Below, piece by piece: positions 15,844-24,115 of a stretch of 35,512 bases of DNA. The DNA is from Methylobacterium iners (GTDB lineage: Bacteria > Pseudomonadota > Alphaproteobacteria > Rhizobiales > Beijerinckiaceae), in the NCBI RefSeq assembly GCF_022179305.1, contig NZ_BPQP01000024.1, positions 1-35,512 on the forward strand. Reading direction: 5' to 3'. Position 1 is the first letter of the stretch. Every line of letters begins with the position of its first letter. A program made the position numbers and the translations under genes. The notes under the pieces are model-generated. The model had not been told where the DNA came from. It was given only the letters and a program-made list of their open reading frames with translations, and ran no database searches.

Positions 15844-17613
15844 TTAAGCATCCAGTCGCTTGGCCGCAGCCGCGGGTTGCCGGAATGAGGTGAAGCGGTC
15901 CGGCTCGTCGAGCGGCACGTCGATGACGCAGCGCAGGCCCGACGAGGCGAACTCAAGCTTCACGGTGCCGCCAAGCTCACGGCTGATCCCGCCGGTGATC
16001 AAGCGGGTGCCGAAGCCATGCTTGCGAGGCTCCTCCACGATGGGCCCCCCGCTCTCACGCCACTCCAACTTCAGACGTCTGATGCCGGTCTCGCCGGCGA
16101 CGATGTCCCAGGCGATGTCCACGCGACCTTCCTCGTTGGAGAGGGCCCCGTACTTTGCCGCGTTGGTGGTGAGCTCGTGAAGCGTCATGCCCAGCGCCAG
16201 CACGTAGCGGGGGCTGAGTTCGACATCGGGGCCTGCCAAGCCGAAGCGGTCCGCATCATCCCGGAACGGGATCAGCTCGTTCTCCAGCACCGCCATAAGG
16301 GAGGCTCCCGTCCAATCGTCCCGCGAGAGAAGGTCATGTGTCTTCGAGAGCGAGATAATGCGGCCCTCAAGGCGGGCGTTGTTGTCGTCGCCCTTGCGCG
16401 ACTGCCGGGTCAGCGATTGCACCGTCGCCAGGGTGTTGCGCACACGATGGTTAAGCTCGTGCAGCATCATGGTCTGCTGCTCCTGCAGAAGGTGGCTGCG
16501 CGCGATCTCCTGACGAAGATCGCTCTCATGCCGCTGCAGCGCATTCGCCATGGTGTCGAATGCCTCCCCGAGTTGGCCGAACTCCCCCTTGCCGCTGACG
16601 CCGCTGCGCGCCGTAAGGTCGCCTGAACGCCAGGCCGTGACCGCGTTCAGCAGGCGTCGGACCGGACGGCGGATGAAGACGCGCCCGCTGAGCAGCGCCG
16701 CCGCGAAGGCGAGAAGGGCGCCGGTCAGGATCAGGACGATGCCACGCCAAGTCGCCGCATCGATGTCGGCGTAGGCGGCGCTTCGACTTAATCGAACGGC
16801 CACAGTGAAGGAATCGGGGTCGTCGGAGGATGCCGCCGCAATCCCTGTGATGCGCAGATTGCCTCGCAGGCCAAGCATCTCGACGACGTTGCCGCGGTTC
16901 TCCGACACCGTCTTCCAAAAGGCCGGCGGCAGAGGCTTGCCGACCCATTCCGCGTGGTCTGGCAGGTGGATCAGGATCGTCCCAAACCGGTCAGCCACGG
17001 TCAGCGTGGCATTCGCCGGGAGCCCTGCATTCGCCAGATGACCAGCAAGCCAGTCCAGGTCGATGCTGGCAATGACCACGCCCGTCGGTCGGCCCGCCTC
17101 GCCGGCGATTGGGTACGCGAACTGCATCGTGGGCCGCTTCGTGATGCGACCCGAAACGTACGGCCCTGTCGCGAAAGCGTTCGTGCGCATCGCATCCCGG
17201 AAGTATTCTCGGTCGGCCAGGGAGTAGGCGCCTGGCGCCGAGCCCAGGGTGTTGCAGACGATCCCGCCGTCGGCATCCGTTACGCCGAAGAAGAAGGCAC
17301 CCGGCACCTGTCCGAGAAGGGACTTGAGATAGGCGGTGCAGGCTTCAGGATCCTTGTTCCTGATCTCCGGCACGCCCGCCAGGATGCTCAGGACCTGCCG
17401 TGACCCCCTATTGAACTGACCGAGATCCGAGGCGATGCCGCGTGCTGCCCGCATTGCCTCGTTGCGCACCGCCTCGCCGCGGGCGGAGCGAAGCGCGTAC
17501 TCGTTATAGCCCTGGATGGCGAGGGCGGGCACCAGGGCCAGGGCGATGAGGCCGGAGATGCGTTTTGTCAGCGACATCGAGGGATCAGTCGAGCTCTCAG
17601 GTTCACACGCCAT
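15844..17613 (-). CDS. Membrane HWE histidine kinase with periplasmic Cache domain
   Basis: This is a 589-residue transmembrane sensor. The first membrane helix is at about 17-36. A double-Cache sensor domain occupies about 40-285 (DREYFRDAM, GPYVSGRITKRPTMQFAYP, VVIASIDLDWL). The second helix is at about 290-311, a HAMP linker at 313-365, and a kinase core follows. The phosphoacceptor is His389 in ELNHRVRNTLATVQS, the N box is HELTTNAAKYG, and WRESGGP and GFGTRLI follow. Cache domains bind small extracellular ligands such as carboxylic or amino acids; the ligand here is unknown. The start could be ATG at 17613 or the in-frame ATG at 17577 (codon 13), which lies nearer the first helix. Its only neighbour on this strand, the patatin-like gene, ends about 60 bases upstream. 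Confidence 0.9.
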   Translation of the reverse strand: MACEPESSTDPSMSLTKRISGLIALALVPALAIQGYNEYALRSARGEAVRNEAMRAARGIASDLGQFNRGSRQVLSILAGVPEIRNKDPEACTAYLKSLLGQVPGAFFFGVTDADGGIVCNTLGSAPGAYSLADREYFRDAMRTNAFATGPYVSGRITKRPTMQFAYPIAGEAGRPTGVVIASIDLDWLAGHLANAGLPANATLTVADRFGTILIHLPDHAEWVGKPLPPAFWKTVSENRGNVVEMLGLRGNLRITGIAAASSDDPDSFTVAVRLSRSAAYADIDAATWRGIVLILTGALLAFAAALLSGRVFIRRPVRRLLNAVTAWRSGDLTARSGVSGKGEFGQLGEAFDTMANALQRHESDLRQEIARSHLLQEQQTMMLHELNHRVRNTLATVQSLTRQSRKGDDNNARLEGRIISLSKTHDLLSRDDWTGASLMAVLENELIPFRDDADRFGLAGPDVELSPRYVLALGMTLHELTTNAAKYGALSNEEGRVDIAWDIVAGETGIRRLKLEWRESGGPIVEEPRKHGFGTRLITGGISRELGGTVKLEFASSGLRCVIDVPLDEPDRFTSFRQPAAAAKRLDA

Positions 17614-17670
17614 CGCCTTCGATTTGGAAGGACAGCACTCGCCATGGGGTTACGGGCCTTGGGTGCTCGG

Positions 17671-18729
17671 TCAGGGGCTTTCGTAGACGAAGCGTTGTCT
17701 GTCGGGGGTATGGGAGCCCAGCCAGTCTGCCCCACGGAGCATATCACGCCCGCCTGCCGCCCAGCGGTCACGGATCGAGGAGGGCGAGTAATCGAAGCTC
17801 TTGGCCGCGAGCTGATCAGCCGCTGCCTGGTAGACGACGTGCAGCAGGGTGACGCCTGGCCCGTTGGGTTCGAGCTGCTGGCGCAAAGCATACTCACGTC
17901 TGAGCCCCGCGATGGCCCGCCGTCCTGAACTGGCGAAGATGAGATCGTTGGCCCGCTCCAGCACGGCGTCAAGCGAGGCGGGACGGGGAGCCTGCAGGCT
18001 GAACAGATCCACCGCAATGCAGAGAAGGTCGCGCGTTGGCTCAGTCACGAACAGAGGGTCGAGAGGTAGGTTGTTGGTGTAGCCCGCGTCGCACAGGAGG
18101 CGGCCCTCGATCTCGACGGGCGGGAAGGACGGGAGCAGCGAGGTACTGGCCAGGATGTGCTCGGGCCGGATCGTCTGGTGGGCCGTGTCGAAGTAGACCT
18201 CCTCGCCGGTCTCGACGTCGACGCAGCCCACGCTCAGGCGCGTGTCGCCCCCGTTCAGCCGGTCGAAGTCCACGAGCCGGTTCAAGGTGCCCAGCAAGGG
18301 CGAGTGGTCGAACAGGGCGACATCGTTGGGCATCCACGGTAGGGCCGACAGGAGACCGGGAAAGCGGTGCTGGAACATGTTCGGCCGCCCTTGTGCCAGC
18401 GTCAGTAGGGCGTGCAGGCCGTTGTAGTACTGCCGTGGCTTGAGCCAGTCTGTGATGCTGGGGCCGGTGTGTTGGGTCGCTTCGTCCCAGAACTGCCGGA
18501 GCGTCGCAACGCGGTCCTGAGGCGCGTTGCCGACGATGATGGCGGCTGTGACCGCGCCAATCGAGGCGCCAACAACCCAATGGGGTTGGATGCCACGCTC
18601 ATGCAGGACCTCGTAGGCGCCTGCATGATAGGCGCCCAGCGCATTGCCGCCGGCAAGGACGAGCGCGGTGTCGCGGTCGCCTGACGTGCGTGGCGCAGGC
18701 GAAGGGGTCTCGTTCAGCGAGGTGGACAA
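17671..18729 (-). CDS. Patatin-like phospholipase
   Basis: This is a 352-residue patatin-domain lipid hydrolase. The glycine-rich oxyanion segment AGGNALGAYHAGAYEVL is near residues 26-42. The nucleophile motif GASIG is at 54-58, with Ser56 as nucleophile. The catalytic aspartate is predicted as Asp214 in DAGYTNNLP, a DAG variant of the usual DGG/DGA. The two together form the Ser-Asp dyad. It has no signal peptide. The start is a TTG at 18729, the only start before the oxyanion loop that leaves the domain complete; no strong ribosome binding site is visible. It lies upstream of the Cache-domain kinase on the same strand. Confidence 0.85.
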   Translation of the reverse strand: MSTSLNETPSPAPRTSGDRDTALVLAGGNALGAYHAGAYEVLHERGIQPHWVVGASIGAVTAAIIVGNAPQDRVATLRQFWDEATQHTGPSITDWLKPRQYYNGLHALLTLAQGRPNMFQHRFPGLLSALPWMPNDVALFDHSPLLGTLNRLVDFDRLNGGDTRLSVGCVDVETGEEVYFDTAHQTIRPEHILASTSLLPSFPPVEIEGRLLCDAGYTNNLPLDPLFVTEPTRDLLCIAVDLFSLQAPRPASLDAVLERANDLIFASSGRRAIAGLRREYALRQQLEPNGPGVTLLHVVYQAAADQLAAKSFDYSPSSIRDRWAAGGRDMLRGADWLGSHTPDRQRFVYESP

Positions 18730-18995
18730 ATTGGTATCGCGCCTTTGCGGGTCGAGGTGTCATCAGGCAAGGGCAAGACTGAAGTGGGATTGGTTCTGGG
18801 CGCCCCAGTAAGGAAGCAATGGTCCATCAGGCCTATTCGTTCAGAAAGCTTGCCGTCGGAACAAGGACAGGCGCAAAACGAAAGAGCCCGGCGCGCTTCA
18901 AGCGGCCAGGCTGAGGAGGCGGCAGGTCTGGATCGCGCAGCGGCTCACCAGTCACTTCCAGGATGGCGTGAAGAGACGCTTCTCCACTGCCTTGA

Positions 18996-19256
18996 TCAGG
19001 TGCCCGGCAGCGGATCGTTCAGCCACAGGCCCGCGAAGTTGAGCGTCGCTCTGTAGATCATGTTGTGCTGCTCGTCGCGGACCACCACCGTGAAGGCCTG
19101 ACGATCCTCATCGCGCAGAGCAATTCGGTGCCGAGCCACCTCCGGCAGGCTCTGCATAGCCTCAAGGCGAACCTCGTCGAGGTTGGCGTAGTCGCTGCCC
19201 TCTGCATCGCGGTAGAAGCGCTCGCCATCGTGGATGTCGAAGAAGTAGCGTGGCAA
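18996..19256 (-). CDS. DUF6894 family protein, TTG start
   Basis: This encodes 86 residues starting LPRYFFDIHDGERFYRDAEG, the DUF6894 signature, and ending with LNFAGLWLND. It is a paralogue of the gene at 13743-13982. The frame is open back to 19397, but the TTG at 19256 has AGGAGG five bases upstream and places the start exactly where the family begins, so I take it as the start. The function of the family is unknown. Confidence 0.78.
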   Translation of the reverse strand: MPRYFFDIHDGERFYRDAEGSDYANLDEVRLEAMQSLPEVARHRIALRDEDRQAFTVVVRDEQHNMIYRATLNFAGLWLNDPLPGT

Positions 19257-19414
19257 CCACGCCTCCTGAACCGCACCGCATCCAGACAAACATCGAAGGA
19301 TGACGATCCGTTCTGTCGGGCACTGTACGGTGACGTGTCGCGGTCGACCGAAAGGAGCGACATCCACCTCTGTTAGCGCGAGGCCGAAGGCGGTCAACTA
19401 CGCCAATGAACCCG

Positions 19415-20146
19415 TCACCCTGAGTGTGGCGGCGGGTTGTCCCGGAACGAGCCGATCAGGCGCTCGTACTCAGCCTCGGCCGGGCCATAGCTCCTGCCCG
19501 CCAGGTCGCAAAGCATCCCACGGTCGCGAACGGTGATGAGCGCGCGCTTGGCCCGAATGGCACCGTAGCCCTCGACCGTCTGCACCGCGAGCGTCACGCC
19601 GGATCGGTGCGCGGCCAGCATGATCGCCAGGAACTCGTGCGTGAGCGGCAACTCGTCCCCTTCCAGGCGATCGTGCACCATCAGGATCCAGCGTGCCAGC
19701 CGCTCCTCGATGGAGCTGACCGCATTCGACAGGGCGGTCTGGCTCACCGTCATCATCTGGATGTGGGCGTAGCGCAGCAGCAGGTCGTGCAGAGCCGGGC
19801 TGCCCTGGATGGCGCTGCGCAGGTTGTCGGTCCTGATCCGCAGCCAGGGACCGGCGATCTGGACCAGGATTTCGTGGGGTGTGCGGTCGGATCCAAGGAT
19901 GGTCGCGGTGCTGACCATGCCCTCGTAGCCGAAGCAGCCCACCTCGATCCTGCGGCCCTCGTCGGTGACGGCGAGGTTGGAGGACAATCCGCCTTCCGGG
20001 AAGTAGGCGAACTCCAGAGGCTGGCCGAGGGAGGCAAGGACCTCACCCTTGCGAACCTCGATGCGCTCGCAGTGCGGCAGCAGCTTCTCACGTTCGTCCG
20101 GCGGCAACGCCTGCAGCAGGCGGTTGCGCGTGTCCAACACGCTCAT
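19415..20146 (-). CDS. Crp/Fnr family transcriptional regulator
   Basis: This is a 243-residue regulator. The N-terminal half (about 10-130) is a cyclic-nucleotide-binding beta-roll (VRKGEVLASLGQ, AYFPEGGLSSN, FGYEGMV). A dimerisation helix follows (ALSNAVSSIEERLARWILMVHDRL). The C-terminal half is a winged helix-turn-helix with LTHEFLAIMLAAHRSGVTLAVQTVEG as recognition segment. This subtype is common in alphaproteobacteria and lacks the cysteines of Fnr, so it is not expected to carry an iron-sulfur cluster. The effector is unknown. The ATG at 20146 gives a complete domain. Confidence 0.87.
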   Translation of the reverse strand: MSVLDTRNRLLQALPPDEREKLLPHCERIEVRKGEVLASLGQPLEFAYFPEGGLSSNLAVTDEGRRIEVGCFGYEGMVSTATILGSDRTPHEILVQIAGPWLRIRTDNLRSAIQGSPALHDLLLRYAHIQMMTVSQTALSNAVSSIEERLARWILMVHDRLEGDELPLTHEFLAIMLAAHRSGVTLAVQTVEGYGAIRAKRALITVRDRGMLCDLAGRSYGPAEAEYERLIGSFRDNPPPHSG

Positions 20147-20403
20147 GCGGTGCTCCAGCCGTTCCCGCCAGCCGGGAGAGGCGTCTGCCTCTGTTTAGAA
20201 CTAGATGATGCGACTGACGAAGGCGAGCGTCGTGGGAGTACGGAGCGGCGAAAGGCAACGCTTGGATCCTCCGCCTCGCCACCACAACCGGCGCTCTCAA
20301 AACGCCCGCTTGCGGGCCGTGCAGCCGCGCGTCTGCGGCAAGTTCGGGTCGAGGCGGAACGTCCGCTTCGGGTCGACGAGCCAAAGTCCGCTTTCAGAGA
20401 GAT

Positions 20404-21296
20404 TTCGTTGGAAAAACTCGCGGTCGGCCTGGATCGGCGTTTGGCTGGAGGGCCGAGGGGTCTTGGCGGAGCGCCTCTCCTGGCCGGTCAGGCCAGGCTC
20501 GGCTGCCCCAGCGGGATCAGCTTGGCGAGCTTCCGCAGGTTCTGGGCGGCGGCCGCGAGGTGGAACTCGTCCCGGGCCCCGTTTGGCCCCCGCAATCGAA
20601 GCCGATCCAGCCTCAGGATCCGCTTGAGGTGGGCAAACAGCATCTCGACCTTCTTGCGCTCCCGCCGCGAGGTGCGGCCCGCCTCCGAGGCGCAGATGTC
20701 GCGCGCCATCTGCCGGGCACCCTCGTGGATCGAGCGCGGGATCTTGCGGGCGGGTGCGTTCGGACTGCAGCTCAGGCTGCCGTCGACGGCAAAGCCCTCG
20801 CCGCCGACCAGCCCCTCGGCGATGCAGCGGGCGAGCACGGTCTCGAACAGGCGGCGCAGCAGGGCGCTGTCGCGGAAGCGGCCGTGGCGGTTCTTGGAGA
20901 AGGTCGAGTGGTCCGGCACCCGGCCGTCCAGGCCGAGCCGGCAGAACCAGCGATAGGCGAGGTTGAGATGGACCTCCTCGCACAGCCGGCGTTCGGAGCG
21001 GATGCCGAGACAGTAGCCGACGAGCAGCATGCGGATCATCAGCTCGGGGTCGACCGAGGGCCGGCCCGTCGAGGCGTAGAACGGAGCCAGTTCCTGGCGT
21101 AGGCCGGTCAGGTCGACGAAGCGATCGATGGCGCGCAGCAAATGGTCGGCGGGAACGTGGGTGTCGAGCGAGATCTCGTAGAACAGGGCGCCCTGCTCGA
21201 CTTGCCGCGCACCCATCATCTGCATCGATCCCCGCTTATCGACACGAGTGAATCACCCCTCAATTGCCGCGGCAACAGCCGAGTTTTTCAACAGAA
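20404..21296 (-). mobile_element. Internally deleted IS1182-like insertion sequence
   Basis: The region around the transposase remnant is bounded by imperfect inverted repeats. The left end reads ttcgttggaaaaactcg (20404-20420). The right end, read on the minus strand, is ttctgttgaaaaactcg (21296-21280), matching at 14 of 17 positions. The bounded length is about 0.9 kb, against roughly 1.6 kb or more for complete IS1182-type elements. I could not identify a target duplication, so the outer limits are approximate. Confidence 0.6.
20488..21225 (-). pseudogene. IS1182-family transposase with internal deletion
   Basis: The 245-residue open frame joins two parts of a longer transposase. Residues 1 to about 170 are the N-terminal DUF772 region and the first catalytic segment (VPDHSTFSKNRHGRF, GEGFAVDGSL, with the first Asp). 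From about 200 is the C-terminal segment (RRERKKVEMLFAHLKRILRL with the catalytic Glu, then FHLAAAAQNLRKLAKLI). The stretch that should carry the second aspartate is missing, without a frameshift. Family members are about 450 residues, so roughly 200 are lost. The protein cannot be an active transposase. Confidence 0.8.
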
Positions 21297-21453
21297 TCCA
21301 CCCATCACGGACGTTCGGTGCGGGTGCCAAGCGACGAATTTCTCCCACTGATCACCGGCTCGCTAGCAGAATCGGCAGGAGAGGGCTCTAAGCCCGCAGG
21401 GTTGCGCGCACGCCTCAACAAGGTCCGCTAGCGTCCGCGGTGATCCGTGCCAC

Positions 21454-21477
21454 ATGTTGGGGTAAATGTTGGGGTAA
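21454..21477. repeat. Two tandem copies of a 12-mer
   Basis: ATGTTGGGGTAA occurs twice without a gap (21454-21465, 21466-21477), about 55 bases beyond the 3' end of the tRNA-Ser gene and followed by AT-rich DNA up to the tRNA. Short direct repeats beside a tRNA attachment site can be arm-type binding sites of a tyrosine integrase, but no experiment or comparison supports that here. Confidence 0.6.
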
Positions 21478-21531
21478 AAAGCGAATTTCTCGTAATTAGA
21501 TGAGTAAAAACAAGGGAATACGAAGGGAACT

Positions 21532-21621
<90 letters not shown>

Positions 21622-21688
21622 AAACCATTGTTGCGGCTTGGGTTTTTGCCTCTGGTAGTGCTAGGGAAAACTGCCCTTTGCTACCATT

Positions 21689-22126
21689 TCATCCGGCGAC
21701 CTTGTCTATGGCTGCCTTCATGGCAGCGTCAACCTTGGCGGCCGCGTCTTCCTGCATACCCAGGAGCACGTGCGAATAGAGATCGAGCGTGATGCCTACG
21801 CTGGAATTCCCAAGGCGCTCTTGAGCCATCTTGGGGTGAGTACCATTCGCGAGCATCTGTGTCGCGTGGCTATGCCGGAGGTCGTGGAAGCGAACGCGGG
21901 GCAGGGCGGTCGACAGCGTCAGGACCCGGGTGAACTCGTGGGTCAGGCTGTTGGGGTGCACGGGCATTCGGTCGGTCCGGGCGAAAACGTGAGTGTCGTC
22001 CGACAGGCGCACGCCGAGCCGCAGCGCCCTCGAGACGTACCTCGATGGCGTCGAATTCATGGTGATCGCTAACGTCTCGACCCTGGTGAACGGCAGCCGG
22101 GAGAACGACGCCGACAGCTGGGACAT
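21689..22126 (-). pseudogene. Tyrosine integrase, C-terminal fragment
   Basis: The open frame encodes the C-terminal part of a phage-type tyrosine recombinase: VHPNSLTHEFTRVL, then HDLRHSHATQML with the His-x-x-Arg pair, then ERLGNSSVGITLDLYSHV with the predicted nucleophile Tyr118. The usual motif is LGHSS; here Asn107 replaces the catalytic His. The first catalytic Arg and the N-terminal DNA-binding region are absent. Integrase-like sequence begins only at about 22027; the first 33 residues of the frame are antisense to a helicase fragment. It lies 68 bases from the tRNA gene, as expected for an element integrase. Confidence 0.85.
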
Positions 22127-22529
22127 GATGCAATCTTAGCTGCCTCAGCTTCGCCGTCGCGGTGTCAGCATTCTGCTCATCCACCACGCCGGCCGCGGTA
22201 CCTCGAAGCGTGAGGACGTCCTCGACACAGTGATCCAACTCAAGCGGCCGGGCGACTATGACATGGAGGAAGGTGCCCGCTTCGAGGTGCACCTCACCAA
22301 GGCGCGCTGCGTGGTGGGTGATGACGCCCAGCCCTTCGAGGCGAAGTCGGACGTGGTCGACGGCGTGGACTGCTGGACCTGCATAGTGCTGCGGGACCGC
22401 GAGCTCGAGCGCGTGGCCGAGTTGAGCGGCGAGGGCTTGAGCGTCCGGGACACCAGCGTCGAGTTGAACCTGAGCAAGTCGAAGGTCCAGCGGATGCAGG
22501 CCAAGCTGCGCGCGGAGGATCGGTTATAA
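22026..22529 (+). pseudogene. RepA/primase-type helicase (AAA ATPase), C-terminal fragment
   Basis: Read in the frame of 22230-22529 but starting further upstream, the sequence gives LETYLDGVEFMVIANVSTL, then SRENDADSWDMMQS, a TAG stop at 22137-22139, then LPQLRRRGVSILLIHHAG, KREDVLDTVIQLKRPGDY and ARFEVHLTKAR. It ends with a helix-turn-helix-like tail (LSVRDTSVELNLSKSKVQRMQAK). This is the Walker B to C-terminus part of the RecA-fold helicase found in phage and plasmid replication proteins. The stop replaces what is normally a Trp, and the Walker B region reads IAN rather than the expected IDN. The N-terminal half with Walker A is missing. An open frame from GTG 22230 remains (99 residues). 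Confidence 0.75.
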
Positions 22530-22539
22530 GCCCGTTTTC

Positions 22540-22586
22540 AGGTGTCCCACCGTCCCCGGGACTAGAGACGGGACGGTGGGACACCT
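22540..22586. terminator. Perfect 17-bp hairpin after the helicase remnant
   Basis: Arms aggtgtcccaccgtccc (22540-22556) and its exact complement (22570-22586) enclose a 13-base loop, starting 11 bases after the helicase stop. There is no T-run. It may be a terminator, an RNA-stabilising stem, or a replication-linked repeat. Confidence 0.5.
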
Positions 22587-22675
22587 CCCGAGCCTCGTAG
22601 ATGGGACGCTTGGAACACCCAGGACAGGCAGGACACCGCCTCGCCTACTGATCGCGACCGAGCCGGAGAACCCCA

Positions 22676-22840
22676 ATGCCTGACAACGAGATCGAACGTC
22701 TCACCCTGATCCACGAATGGCCTGAAGTTTGCGGCTTGCGGGTTGTGGTGACCGAGACGGCCGAGCACCCGCGCACGGTAACTGTGGCCGTCATGGGCAC
22801 TGCAGACAGATGGCTCAACGTCTCCCAGGTCCGACAGTAG
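22676..22840 (+). CDS. Small hypothetical protein (54 residues)
   Basis: An ATG at 22676 follows GGAGA by 7 bases and opens a frame of 54 residues, beginning MPDNEIERLTLIHEWPEV and continuing GLRVVVTETAEHPRTVTVAV to a TAG at 22838. Alternating hydrophobic residues suggest two or three beta strands after a short helix. I recognise no family. Codon choice (GAG, CTC, GTC, ACC) is like the genomic norm, unlike the AT-richer decayed genes nearby. Confidence 0.45.
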   Translation: MPDNEIERLTLIHEWPEVCGLRVVVTETAEHPRTVTVAVMGTADRWLNVSQVRQ

Positions 22841-22986
22841 CGATGCTGGTGCAAGGGCTCGGGCGATCTCTCTTCGCGAGCTTATCCACGATACCCTGGA
22901 GGCGGCCGAGATGACGTGGTTCCCGGCCGCGTGTCACGCCTCAGAAGGTGGCAACGCCAATGAGGTTTAGCGGAAAGAGACTTGCC

Positions 22987-23202
22987 TCAAGCCGCGTACG
23001 CCAAGCCCGGACGGCCGCCGTCACAGGCAGGGCAGCAGCACGCCGGAATGTCAGTTCCCTTGGCGCCATACTCGTGCTCGCACTCCAAGCAGCGCAGCAC
23101 GTAGGTCTTCTGAAGGTGATCGGTGCCCGGCTCGTCTGGTTTGCGCAGCACCATCTGATCGTTGCGGTTCACGTATCCGAGCTCGGTCGTTCCCAGAGAC
23201 AT
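22987..23202 (-). CDS. Small zinc-ribbon-like protein
   Basis: This encodes 71 residues starting MSLGTTELGYVNRNDQ. The motif LRCLECEHEYGAKGTDI followed by ACCCPACDGG supplies two Cys-x-x-Cys pairs, as in a zinc ribbon. Short proteins with this layout (LGYVNRN near the start, a CxxC, EYGANGSDI, another CxxC, then GGRPGL) are common in bacterial accessory regions; their role is not known to me. The ATG at 23202 has GGGAG nine bases upstream. It looks intact, unlike most of its neighbours. Confidence 0.7.
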   Translation of the reverse strand: MSLGTTELGYVNRNDQMVLRKPDEPGTDHLQKTYVLRCLECEHEYGAKGTDIPACCCPACDGGRPGLAYAA

Positions 23203-23421
23203 TCGCTCTCGCTCCCTGCCGCAGGTCTAAGACGCCTGCCGGGCATAGGTGTCGCGCAGCCGAGTTACCGATCCGTGAGCGGGAATTCCGGGACCGCCTG
23301 GGTGACGGAGCGCGGCCATGACTGAGGCCAAGCGCTAAGCCTTTTTGCTCCTCTACGTCAGCAACGACGCAAAGAACACAAGTCAAATCGCACAAACTTC
23401 TCAGCAGCTAAGACACCCTCC

Positions 23422-23676
23422 CTATTTTGCCTCGAGCTCGATCAGCTTTCGTCCGATGTTGTACAGCCGTTTGTCATCCTCGTGGGCGCATCATGTGAAA
23501 TTTGAGATCTTGTGGTTGTCGCGCTGGCCCATCTTGAAGGCTTCGATTACGCGTCCCATTTCTTTCGGGTCACCCTTACTAAAGGCTTATTTTAGTTCAG
23601 TGTGACCTTCAACATCTTGACCTTGGTTCAAGCTTCAGCCCAGGTCCTCTTTAACTGCTTTCCAATTTGCTGACAT
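23422..23676 (-). pseudogene. Unrecognised gene with three in-frame stops
   Basis: From an ATG at 23676, five bases after a near-perfect GGAGGA, one frame of 85 codons reads through to a TAG at 23424-23422. It contains TGA at 23637-23635, TAA at 23589-23587 and TGA at 23493-23491. The pieces between the stops read like one soluble helical protein: MSANWKAVKEDLG, SLNQGQDVEGHTELK, AFSKGDPKEMGRVIEAFKMG, then CAHEDDKRLYNIGRKLIELE. The preserved frame and start signal argue for a once-real gene damaged by point mutations. I recognise no family. Base composition is AT-richer than in the flanking core genes. Confidence 0.6.
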
Positions 23677-23774
23677 TATTTCCTCCGTGCCCAAGTAGAG
23701 GCAGCCATGAGGATACGCTTCTTCTCGGCTGCGTCGAGCCGCAGTAAGTTTTGCCTATCACGCGAGGTGCGGTC

Positions 23775-24115
23775 ATGACTGGGGTCGAGCACCAGACCTT
23801 GCATAAGGCGCCTCGCTGCCTAATCCCCTTCGATCGACGGGAAGGCATCTCGATCGAGGAAGCGGCCGAGATCTCCGGCAAGTCGGCTCAAACGATGCGG
23901 TGATAGTGCGAGCAGCATCAGATCGGCCGGCGCGTCGGTGGCGGTTCATGGGTGGTCAGCTTGGTCGCGCTCAGGATGCTGCTCAATGAAGACCAACGGC
24001 GCTGTGAGCTAATCTGAGTGGAAACTGCAGCAGCGCGGCGGTGATCGACTACTACGAGCGAGCAAACCTCCAGGTGCTTTTGCATAAGTGGCGAGATGAG
24101 CGGTACACTGTCTAA
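23775..24115 (+). pseudogene. Helix-turn-helix (excisionase-like) protein, decayed
   Basis: An ATG at 23775 with GAGGTG six bases upstream begins MTGVEHQTLHKAPRCLIPFD, then a helix-turn-helix (GISIEEAAEISGKSAQTMR). Two consecutive stops follow (TGA 23901, TAG 23904), then CEQHQIGRRVGGGSWVVSLVALRMLLNEDQ. A frameshift near 23995 leads to the apparent C-terminus (AAVIDYYERANLQ, LLHKWRDERYTV) ending at 24113-24115; that frame holds a further TGA at 24005. DNA-binding proteins with this IGRRVGGGxWxVSxVAL pattern are seen in Methylobacterium and its islands. The original was probably a small regulator or excisionase of the element. Confidence 0.6.
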
